Shown here: in pieces, positions 1 through 5,750 of the stretch
Position numbering within the stretch: the first letter of the stretch is position 1
How the letters are laid out: every line of letters begins with the position of its first letter
Assembly (NCBI GenBank): GCA_946478915.1
Contig: CAMLER010000227.1
Location: 1 to 7,704 of the forward strand
Direction of reading: 5' to 3'
Origin: an uncultured Chryseolinea sp.
GTDB lineage: Bacteria > Bacteroidota > Bacteroidia > Cytophagales > Cyclobacteriaceae
Length of the DNA stretch: 7,704 bases
Translations under genes and position numbers: made by a program
The notes under the pieces: model-generated
Databases searched by the model: none
Seen by the model: only the letters and a program-made list of their open reading frames with translations
Told to the model about the DNA's origin: nothing

Positions 1-1123
1 GAGGAGTCAGATTCTGAGCTTCATCAACAATAAAACAAATATTGGAAAGACTGCGTCCACGAATATAGGCGAGCGGCGTAATCATCAACTTCTCCTGATT
101 AACCATTTCAGTGATGCGTGAAAACTCCTTATCCGTTTCGCTATATTGATTTTGAATAAATTTTAGGTTGTCCCACAACGGCTCCATATAGGGATTCACC
201 TTTGACTTTATATCGCCTGGCAGGTAACCGATATCCTTATTGCTCAACGGAACGATAGGCCTGGCAAGATATATTTGTTTGTATTCCTTCTTTTGTTCCA
301 ATGCCGCCGCCAAAGCCAACAGCGTTTTTCCAGTCCCTGCAACCCCCTGAATAGACACCAATTTTATTTCCGGCTTAAGAGCAGCGTGAATAGCAAATGT
401 TTGCTCCGCATTCCGCGGTTTGATTCCATACACCGACCGCTTCTCTACATGCTCGAGCATCTCATTAAACGGATTGTAATACGCCAACGCGGACTTTTTT
501 CCGCTCTTTAGGATGTAATAATGATTTTTTACGGGAGCAAGTTTCCCGAGCATCTCACCCGGTGGACAATAACCTTTCTCATAGAGAAGGTTGATCATAT
601 TTGCATCGACTTCATCAACAATGGTCTTGCCCGTGTAGAGGGAAGAAATATTTTGGACTTTGCCAGTGGTGTAGTCTTCGGATTGCAATCCCAATGCCTT
701 AGCTTTCAACCGTAGATTTACATCCTTAGAAACCAAAATTATTTTTTTGTCCTTGGCTTCCTTCTGCAATTGCAGCGCGGAGTTTAAGATCCGATGATCA
801 GGCTTCTCTTCATTAAAAATCTTGTTGGCGTCAATGGCGCTTTTGGTATCCATCAAGACCTTGAAACTGCCTTTGCCCTTACCATTTATGGGATTCCAGG
901 CGTGGAGCATTTGCCCCTTGGCCAGTTTATCGATGAGACGAATAAATTCTCGGGCTTCGAAATTTTTTGTGTCATTCCCCTTCTTGAAATTGTCTAATTC
1001 TTCCAACACGGTGATTGGAATCCCTACGTCATGTTCGTCGAAGTTTAGAATGGAGTTGTGTTCATAAATAATAACAGACGTATCGAGGACGAATACCTTC
1101 TTTTCCTTTTTCGCTTTTGACAT
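1..1123 (-). CDS. phoH: PIN-PhoH family ATPase/ribonuclease, 3' end outside window
   Basis: The frame is open from ATG at 1123 to the window edge and gives 374 residues without a stop. An N-terminal PIN domain (about residues 10-140) begins VFVLDTSVI; its likely metal-binding acids are D14, E41/E42, D109 (in DHRIL) and D134 (in SKDVNLR). A PhoH P-loop ATPase domain follows from about residue 235, with Walker A GVAGTGKT at 260-267, the LARPIVP segment at 286-292 and Walker B FIVDEAQN at 364-371. The domain order matches the PhoH2 type, for which mycobacterial members have reported ATP-dependent RNA unwinding and cleavage; an RNA-processing role here is inferred. Roughly the last 70-80 residues should lie beyond the edge, judging from a usual length near 450. 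The ATG is the first codon of the conserved reading, preceded by a long repeat-rich leader and no clear Shine-Dalgarno. It is probably transcribed separately from the operon above it. Confidence 0.93.
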   Translation of the reverse strand, partial: MSKAKKEKKVFVLDTSVIIYEHNSILNFDEHDVGIPITVLEELDNFKKGNDTKNFEAREFIRLIDKLAKGQMLHAWNPINGKGKGSFKVLMDTKSAIDANKIFNEEKPDHRILNSALQLQKEAKDKKIILVSKDVNLRLKAKALGLQSEDYTTGKVQNISSLYTGKTIVDEVDANMINLLYEKGYCPPGEMLGKLAPVKNHYYILKSGKKSALAYYNPFNEMLEHVEKRSVYGIKPRNAEQTFAIHAALKPEIKLVSIQGVAGTGKTLLALAAALEQKKEYKQIYLARPIVPLSNKDIGYLPGDIKSKVNPYMEPLWDNLKFIQNQYSETDKEFSRITEMVNQEKLMITPLAYIRGRSLSNICFIVDEAQNLTP

Positions 1124-1204
1124 GCTTCACAAAGAACTTGGTTTACGAAATGTAATGAATGGAAATGAATTCTTGCAGTACTTTGGGAATTTTCTCCTTG
1201 GAAG

Positions 1205-1232
1205 GTTAATAGTTAATAGTTATTAGTTATTA
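1205..1232. repeat. Heptamer array A: (GTTAATA)2(GTTATTA)2
   Basis: Four abutting 7-bp units, two GTTAATA and two GTTATTA, run straight into GTT, the first three bases of the neighbouring inverted repeat. This is the left flank of module 1. The period of 7 is exact with no indel. Confidence 0.9.
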
Positions 1233-1274
1233 GTTCGCTCGAGCCGAAGATGCCATGGTCATCATCGAGCGAAC
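1233..1274. repeat. Inverted repeat of module 1, CTCGA core
   Basis: Perfect 10-bp arms, GTTCGCTCGA at 1233-1242 and TCGAGCGAAC at 1265-1274, surround a 22-nt loop that contains CCATGG. Both DNA strands could form the hairpin. There is no T-run after it, so an intrinsic terminator is not supported. The right arm's last two bases are also the first two of the next heptamer array. Confidence 0.88.
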
Positions 1275-1302
1275 TTTGAACCTTTAACTTTGAACTTTGA
1301 AC
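1273..1302. repeat. Heptamer array B1: ACTTTGA-type, 4 units
   Basis: Units are ACTTTGA, ACCTTTA, ACTTTGA and ACTTTGA in exact 7-bp phase, followed by a partial AC. It is the right flank of module 1 and the same family as the array at 1448-1491. Confidence 0.9.
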
Positions 1303-1317
1303 GATTCCGTCCGCTGA

Positions 1318-1346
1318 ACAATATAAAACTCGCCTGTCATAGTCAA
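1318..1346 (-). promoter_or_regulatory. Weak candidate promoter for phoH between the two modules
   Basis: Read on the minus strand, TTG (1346-1344) is followed after 18 bases by TATATTGT (1325-1318), an imperfect match to the Bacteroidota TAnnTTTG element. If it is used, the phoH transcript has a leader of nearly 190 bases that includes all of module 1. An alternative partial -7 match, TACATTTC, lies closer to the phoH start but has no upstream TTTG. The call is tentative. Confidence 0.25.
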
Positions 1347-1373
1347 CAACATCCTGACAACGCAATTAACACC

Positions 1374-1408
1374 GAATATCGAATATCGAACAAGGAATAA
1401 CGAAGTAT
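1374..1408. repeat. Heptamer array C: GAATATC-type, 5 units
   Basis: Five abutting 7-bp units all begin with GAA: GAATATC, GAATATC, GAACAAG, GAATAAC, GAAGTAT. The last three are degenerate, but the phase is kept. This is the left flank of module 2 and differs in sequence from array A, which holds the equivalent place in module 1. Confidence 0.8.
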
Positions 1409-1446
1409 TGCTCGAGCAAAGGTTGCACGCGCCATCCTCGAGCGAA
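1408..1446. repeat. Inverted repeat of module 2, CTCGAG core
   Basis: GCTCGAG at 1410-1416 pairs with CTCGAGC at 1437-1443 across a 20-nt loop. The outer bases extend the pairing with one bulge (TTGCTCGAG against CTCGAGCGAA). The left arm is also part of a self-contained 12-bp palindrome, TTGCTCGAGCAA, at 1408-1419. The right arm CTCGAGCGAA resembles the right arm of module 1, and both loops contain GCCAT, which suggests common ancestry. Confidence 0.82.
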
Positions 1447-1447
1447 A

Positions 1448-1491
1448 ACTTTGAACCTTGAACTTTGAACCTTGAACTTTAAACTCTAAAC
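1448..1491. repeat. Heptamer array B2: ACTTTGA/ACCTTGA, 6 units
   Basis: Units are ACTTTGA, ACCTTGA, ACTTTGA, ACCTTGA, ACTTTAA and ACTCTAA, then a partial AC, in exact 7-bp phase. The units decay toward the end that meets the AlbA_2 stop codon, whose last base is at 1495. This is the longest array in the window. Confidence 0.92.
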
Positions 1492-1494
1492 AGG

Positions 1495-2160
1495 TCAACG
1501 AACAGAATACAAATCCCCCTTCTCGTTAGGAACAATTTTTAAAACATTGGCGAGAACGAGGAGGATTAGTTTTCGGGAAGCATACAATCTACCAAGACCG
1601 GAAAGGCTGGCAAATTCTTTTACCGTTATATATTTTTTTTCGTCCAGGTATTGCATGAGAAACCTTTCATGCTCTCCATAGTGAAAGCGAATATCTTTCA
1701 TCCTCTGCCTGCGCTTTACAATCTCTCTTAACTCGCGACTGGCCTTTATACTTTTATCCTCCACTCTCACAAATGATTCCTTGAGTCGGTTGCTGTTCAA
1801 AATATAGTGCGGCTTTCGTTTGCTCTCTGGAATCTCGTATTGAATTATAGTCCTTGCCTGATTAACAGCGACCAGCGTAACTGTATACTCCATAGCTGGT
1901 CTCACTTTTTTTAACGCAAGATCCATCACATGCAGTTCGTCAGCCGGGTGTTTCAAGCCGGGTAAACTACCATCATCACCGACACCGATCAAAAGAATTC
2001 CTCCTTTCGTGTTGGCGAAGGCAATCATTTCACGAACTATTTTTTCCGGGAAAGCAGCTTTACGTTTGAATTCTAAACTATCACCTTCGCCGCCTGCAAC
2101 AAGAAGCTTGAGCTGCTGAAATTGTCTTGCGTTGAAAGAAACTTGTTCCTGTGGCCTCAT
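1495..2160 (-). CDS. Short AlbA_2 (Schlafen-type) domain protein with C-terminal winged-helix-like region
   Basis: The 221-residue product carries the AlbA_2 signature: a LEFKRK segment at 29-34, AFANTKGG at 47-54, LIGVGDDGSLPG at 57-68 and a FVRVEDKS strand at 130-137. These proteins are often annotated as ATP-binding or transcriptional regulators, but no P-loop is visible here. The C-terminal part (about 160-215) is predicted helical with a strand-like end and could be a winged helix. It is shorter than the roughly 400-500-residue members that carry further domains. The start is fixed because an in-frame TGA lies three codons before this ATG. It follows the ATPase gene by 18 bp and probably shares its transcript. 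A DNA or RNA contact role is inferred, and the substrate is unknown. Confidence 0.85.
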   Translation of the reverse strand: MRPQEQVSFNARQFQQLKLLVAGGEGDSLEFKRKAAFPEKIVREMIAFANTKGGILLIGVGDDGSLPGLKHPADELHVMDLALKKVRPAMEYTVTLVAVNQARTIIQYEIPESKRKPHYILNSNRLKESFVRVEDKSIKASRELREIVKRRQRMKDIRFHYGEHERFLMQYLDEKKYITVKEFASLSGLGRLYASRKLILLVLANVLKIVPNEKGDLYSVR

Positions 2161-2175
2161 GACGGATCATACGTA

Positions 2176-2180
2176 CTCCT
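2176..2180 (-). promoter_or_regulatory. Shine-Dalgarno AGGAG overlapping the ATPase stop codon
   Basis: On the minus strand AGGAG (2180-2176) shares two bases with the TAG stop of the upstream ATPase gene. It lies 15 bases before the AlbA_2 ATG at 2160, which is long, but only 5 bases before an out-of-frame ATG at 2170. Other genes here lack such a clear motif, except for a GGAAGG close to the hydroxylase start. The overlap suggests coupled translation of the two genes. Confidence 0.55.
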
Positions 2181-3699
2181 AAAATTTTCTCCTTCCCATG
2201 ATCTCGTCATCTTCATCCTCATCATCTTCGTCAGGTTTGGGCAGCGTAAACATACCGCTCAACAGATCCTTAAACTGCAAACCCTTTGTCAACGAATGTT
2301 TGCTTATCAAACTATATTCCGCGAGCCCATGCAATGCAAATTCCATCAAAAACAATGTCGTTGCGCTATCCTGTTTTGGATGAAATTCCTTAACAAGTTC
2401 CCGTAATCCGGGGATCGCATTAATTTGTTTTTCAAAGTCTGACTGCGGCATGTCGTGAAGCAGATCCACTGTGTTCCCGTCGCCGAACCAGTTTGAAATT
2501 TTTTTATAGGGACTTTTTTCCTTCTGTTTTCGGAATTTATCCGGATCCGGAAAGTAATTAACGAATTGAGTTCTCAATGCTTTGCCCACCAGGTTTTGCG
2601 CCACAATGCCCGGACCTTCCTGTTCACCTTCATACACGAGCTCTACTTTCCCTGTTATTGCAGGGATCACTCCGATAAAGTCAAGTATTCTTATCTGCGT
2701 ATTCTTTTCATTATTCAAGATGCTCCTTCTCTCTGCTGCAGCGACAAGATTTTCTAATGCAGAAATAGTAAGGCGAGCTGAAACACCACTTTTTGAATCT
2801 ACGAATTCGCTCTTACGCGCTTCAAAGGCAATTTGTTCGATCAGGTCTTTTGCAATTTCGTTTACGGAAACCAATCTCCGTTGTTCCGAATTAATTCGCG
2901 CTTCCTGTTCGGTAATGTGTTTTCCAATTTCTAATGTTTTCGGATAGTGGGTAATGATCTGGCTGTCGATCCTATCTTTCAATGGTGTAACAATACTACC
3001 TCGATTCGTGTAATCTTCCGGATTTGCCGTAAACACAAATTGGATATCAAGTGCCATCCTGATTTTGAATCCACGGATCTGAATATCTCCCTCCTGAAGA
3101 ATATTAAACAGCGCTACCTGAATTCTTGCCTGGAGATCCGGTAATTCATTGATCACGAAGATGCTCCTGTTCGATCGTGGAATTAATCCGAAGTGTATGA
3201 CACGCTCGTCAGAATAGGGCAGCTTCAATGTTGCCGCCTTGATCGGATCAACGTCTCCAATAAGGTCAGCGATTGAAACATCAGGTGTGGCGAGTTTTTC
3301 CGAGTATCTTTCATCGCGATGAAGCCAGGCTATTGGCGTCTCCTCTCCCAGCTCGAATATTTTGTCGCGACCGAACCGCGATATCGGACTTAAAGGATCG
3401 TCATTCAGTTCCGATCCTTCAATGATTGGCACATATTCATCCAACAGATTCACCATCAACCGGGCTAATCTGGTCTTTGCCTGGCCTCGTAATCCTAATA
3501 AATTGATGTCATGTCCTGCGAGGATCGCACGCTCAAGATCCGGAATAACGGTCTCTTCATATCCCCATATTCCTTCAAAGACAGTCTGCTTCTTTCGCAA
3601 TCTATCGATAAGGTTTTGGCGTAATTCCTCTTTGATTGTTTTTGTCTTATATCCTGAACTCTTCAGCTGGCCCAGACTAATTATTTTTGAATAATCCAT
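2179..3699 (-). CDS. Magnesium-chelatase-I/MoxR-like AAA+ ATPase
   Basis: The product has 506 residues. An N-terminal helical part leads to the P-loop GLRGQAKT at 69-76, an unusual Walker A with Ala in place of Gly before the Lys. A Walker-B-like IFVINELPDL lies at 180-189, with Asn184 in the place usually taken by Asp and Glu185 kept. Sensor-1 TANPEDYTNRG is at 224-234, the arginine-finger region PLKDR at 239-243, and sensor-2-like SGVSARLTI at 304-312. As far as I recall, the NELPDL and PEDYTNRG segments are shared by proteins labelled magnesium chelatase in organisms without chlorophyll, so the altered residues may be family traits. The tail is strongly acidic (nine Asp/Glu at 491-499). 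The preceding gene encodes a VWA protein, its likely partner in a remodelling or metal-insertion complex. True chelation of magnesium into porphyrin is not supported. Confidence 0.9.
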   Translation of the reverse strand: MDYSKIISLGQLKSSGYKTKTIKEELRQNLIDRLRKKQTVFEGIWGYEETVIPDLERAILAGHDINLLGLRGQAKTRLARLMVNLLDEYVPIIEGSELNDDPLSPISRFGRDKIFELGEETPIAWLHRDERYSEKLATPDVSIADLIGDVDPIKAATLKLPYSDERVIHFGLIPRSNRSIFVINELPDLQARIQVALFNILQEGDIQIRGFKIRMALDIQFVFTANPEDYTNRGSIVTPLKDRIDSQIITHYPKTLEIGKHITEQEARINSEQRRLVSVNEIAKDLIEQIAFEARKSEFVDSKSGVSARLTISALENLVAAAERRSILNNEKNTQIRILDFIGVIPAITGKVELVYEGEQEGPGIVAQNLVGKALRTQFVNYFPDPDKFRKQKEKSPYKKISNWFGDGNTVDLLHDMPQSDFEKQINAIPGLRELVKEFHPKQDSATTLFLMEFALHGLAEYSLISKHSLTKGLQFKDLLSGMFTLPKPDEDDEDEDDEIMGRRKF

Positions 3700-3759
3700 T
3701 CTACGATTTAGTTTAAAAATTAATCCTGATCAATCCTCTCAAAAATTTTGATTGGCGGA

Positions 3760-4857
3760 TTACAGATTCTTCCTTCGATTCCTTTTGAAGTCTTCAAATA
3801 CAAGGTTCCCCAATCCTTCGAGGTTGCTGTAATATGCGTTACCATTATTTGCCTTGGTAAAATCGCGGACAAACGCTTTGAGATAAGGATCTGTGGCAAT
3901 CATGAACGTGGTAACAGGAACCTTTAATTTCCTTAACTGCCCGGCTAAATTTAAAGTCTGATTTAAAATTTTCGGATCGAGTCCGAATGCGTTCTTATAA
4001 TATTTGATGCCTTGTTTGATGCAGGTTGGTTTTCCATCGGTGATCATGAAGATCTGCTTGTTCGAATTTTTTCTCCGTCGTAGAATATCCATTGCAAGCT
4101 CCAGTCCGGCCACTGTATTGGTATGATATGGCCCGACCTGCAGGTACGGTAGATCCTTGATCTCGATCTGCCATGCGTCGTCACCAAACACAAGGATATC
4201 CAGTGTGTCTTTAGGATATTTCTTTGTTATCAACTCGGCCAACGCCATGGCTACCTTCTTTGCAGGTGTGATACGATCCTCCCCATACAGAATCATTGAA
4301 TGAGAAATATCTATCATCAAAACGGTGGATGTCTGCGTTTTGAATTCACTTTCCATCACTTCAAGATCTTTTTCCGTCATGAAGAAATTGTCGAGTCCAT
4401 GGTTGATCTGGGCGTTCCTCAGCGAATCCGTTACCGATATTTGCTCCAGAGTATCCCCGAATTCATAGTCCCTTCTCTCAGTCGTTTGTTCGTCTCCTCT
4501 TCCGCTGTGGTGAGTGTTATGTTCACCTGATCTTGTCTTTTTAAGTTTTCCAAAGATCTCTTCCAACGCTGATTGTCTCAGCCGTTGCTCACTTTTCGCG
4601 TTGAGTTTAAATTCGCCTTTAGGTCCTTCGTCTGTAATATAGCCCTGGCGTTTGAGGTCTTCAATGAAATCACCCATGCCATACTTGTCGCTGGTTAGTC
4701 CGTACTGCCGGTCAACTTCGGTCAACCACTGCAATGCTTCTGCAACATTTCCCGCAGTTACTAAGATCAGCTGCATGAAAATTTTCAAGAGCTTATCAAA
4801 ATCGCTTTTTGCTTGTTCGGGCGGGGGAGTATAACGGGAAAATCTGTAACCTAGCAT
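3760..4857 (-). CDS. VWA-domain protein with intact MIDAS, partner of the adjacent AAA+ ATPase
   Basis: This is a soluble protein of 365 residues without a signal peptide or membrane segment. The N-terminal 100 residues are helical, then a charged, probably flexible linker rich in Arg, His and Glu runs from about 104 to 135. The VWA domain occupies about 175-350: strand VLMIDISHS gives the MIDAS motif D183-x-S185-x-S187, a Thr at 248 is a candidate third ligand, and MITDGK has D274. A divalent metal and protein ligand are expected to bind there. The layout resembles CoxE/ViaA-like and chelatase-D-like VWA proteins that work with MoxR-type ATPases. The ATPase gene follows after 60 bp, which supports a pair. 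The start was chosen as the ATG with a 213-bp spacer in front; no clear Shine-Dalgarno or promoter is visible. Confidence 0.9.
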   Translation of the reverse strand: MLGYRFSRYTPPPEQAKSDFDKLLKIFMQLILVTAGNVAEALQWLTEVDRQYGLTSDKYGMGDFIEDLKRQGYITDEGPKGEFKLNAKSEQRLRQSALEEIFGKLKKTRSGEHNTHHSGRGDEQTTERRDYEFGDTLEQISVTDSLRNAQINHGLDNFFMTEKDLEVMESEFKTQTSTVLMIDISHSMILYGEDRITPAKKVAMALAELITKKYPKDTLDILVFGDDAWQIEIKDLPYLQVGPYHTNTVAGLELAMDILRRRKNSNKQIFMITDGKPTCIKQGIKYYKNAFGLDPKILNQTLNLAGQLRKLKVPVTTFMIATDPYLKAFVRDFTKANNGNAYYSNLEGLGNLVFEDFKRNRRKNL

Positions 4858-4940
4858 TTTGTGGAATTTTAGTATTTAACCCGTTTTCTTGAAATTCTGT
4901 TCGATCTAAGTTTACCGACTTTGAAAGAATCGAATTTTTT

Positions 4941-5050
4941 CACTGCAAACGCGAAGGCGCAAAGAAAATTCTAGTCATTCTTCACAATGAATTTAGTTCT
5001 CAGGTTTCGCGACATTTCTTGCGTCTCACCGTGCGCTGTGGCGCCTCGCG
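4941..5050. repeat. Long imperfect inverted repeat in the hydroxylase-VWA spacer
   Basis: CGCGAAGGCGC at 4950-4960 matches GCGCCTCGCG at 5041-5050 as a reverse complement with one base missing, and GCGCAAAGAAA at 4957-4967 matches TTTCTTGCG at 5015-5023 with one bulge. A small TCATT/AATGA hairpin sits between them. GCGAAGGCGCAAAG-type sequences are familiar to me as scattered intergenic repeats in Bacteroidota, although I cannot search for copies. It begins about 20 bases after the hydroxylase stop and could act as an mRNA end structure. No T-run follows, so a classic intrinsic terminator is not shown. Confidence 0.55.
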
Positions 5051-5070
5051 TAATAGGCTGCGGCGTTTCC

Positions 5071-5712
5071 CTAAATATCAGACTGCTTCGCTGCCAATTT
5101 CCGTTCCCTCATCGTACCGTAAATGTAATCCCAAAGCGGCGATGACACGCCATAGATGAGGTCACCATTTTTGTAATGATGGGTGCCATGGTTGATCCAC
5201 AATTGCTTCAGAAAATTTTTGGGCGGCGCAAATGCATGAACCATATAATGGATAGCGAGATAGGCGGCATAGCCAACTATAAAACCGGGAAGAAAAGCAA
5301 AAGCAAAGTCTCCCATTACCAGCCTAAATAATAATAGCAAGATAGTGGCGATAGTTACGCTCAAAAGCGGAGGCATCGCCAGCCGGTCTTTGTCTTTCGG
5401 ATATTCATGGTGTACCCCATGAATCGTATACTGAAGTTTCGCGCGGAGTGCGGTATAAGTTTTCATATGGAATACGTATCGATGGACCATATATTCGACC
5501 CACGTGAAAGCGATAAAACCAAGAATAAACAAAACAATGGTTTGAAACGTCGAAAGCGACGTGTTCGTCACACTCCATATCAGGAGCGCACATGAATAAA
5601 GTGCAAAGATCGTAAGGGGAACAGCGATATGGGTTCTCGTAAGCTTTTCCAATATCGGGTTTTGGAAAAGTCTCTTTGTTCCCTTGTTTTTAGGTGCAAA
5701 TTCTTCTGCCAT
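5071..5712 (-). CDS. Fatty acid hydroxylase superfamily membrane protein (FA2H-like)
   Basis: The 213-residue product has about four hydrophobic segments (near 30-48, 56-72, 113-132 and 135-153) and the histidine clusters of di-iron membrane hydroxylases: H77-x4-H82 in EYMVHRYVFH, H98-x2-H101-H102, H155-x3-H159 and H175-x2-H178-H179. A closing GVSSPLWDYIYGT at 188-200 is typical of the fatty acid 2-hydroxylase branch. It probably hydroxylates an acyl chain of a membrane lipid using oxygen, with the active site on the cytoplasmic face; the exact lipid is unknown, though Bacteroidota sphingolipids are a fair guess. The cytochrome b5 domain of yeast and animal FA2H is absent, so an external electron donor is needed. 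The gene starts 38 bp after the bshA stop and has GGAAGG very close to the ATG, so it is likely cotranscribed with bshA. Confidence 0.92.
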   Translation of the reverse strand: MAEEFAPKNKGTKRLFQNPILEKLTRTHIAVPLTIFALYSCALLIWSVTNTSLSTFQTIVLFILGFIAFTWVEYMVHRYVFHMKTYTALRAKLQYTIHGVHHEYPKDKDRLAMPPLLSVTIATILLLLFRLVMGDFAFAFLPGFIVGYAAYLAIHYMVHAFAPPKNFLKQLWINHGTHHYKNGDLIYGVSSPLWDYIYGTMRERKLAAKQSDI

Positions 5713-5750
5713 AACCTTCCAAATTTACATTTCGTCCTTCACATTCTAAG

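Larger units (their letters stand above)
1124..1494. other. Repeat-rich intergenic region upstream of phoH
   Basis: This 371-bp spacer separates the AlbA_2 gene stop from the phoH start, both on the minus strand. I see no convincing gene in it. It holds two composite modules (1205-1302 and 1374-1491), each made of a 7-bp-period array, a CTCGA-core inverted repeat and a second 7-bp-period array. The stretch between the modules (1303-1373) is unique sequence with a weak promoter candidate. The phoH-proximal 80 bases (1124-1204) are AT-rich with no obvious structure. The arrays start 3 bases after the AlbA_2 stop codon in the transcribed direction, so they would fall in its 3' untranslated region. 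Confidence 0.85.

Noticed and set aside
449..460. ATGCTCGAGCAT, a perfect 12-bp palindrome with the same CTCGAG core as the intergenic hairpins
   Set aside because: It lies inside the phoH coding region (residues EMLEH), has no heptamer arrays beside it and is readily explained by coding sequence.
275..1067. Several plus-strand open frames of 60-81 codons
   Set aside because: They are antisense to the well-supported PIN-PhoH frame and show no recognisable domain.
1233..1274. Intrinsic terminator at the module 1 hairpin
   Set aside because: The stem is good but neither strand has a U-rich run after it, and the loop is long.
1205..1491. CRISPR array
   Set aside because: The repeat units are 7 bp and abut directly, with no spacers of 25-40 bp and no cas genes nearby.
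2198..2383. Plus-strand frame starting with a long Ser run
   Set aside because: The Ser run is the antisense reading of the acidic Asp/Glu tail of the AAA+ protein.
2179..4857. A true magnesium chelatase for chlorophyll or bacteriochlorophyll
   Set aside because: No H subunit or other pigment gene is present, and the I-like protein has the altered Walker motifs of a different subfamily.
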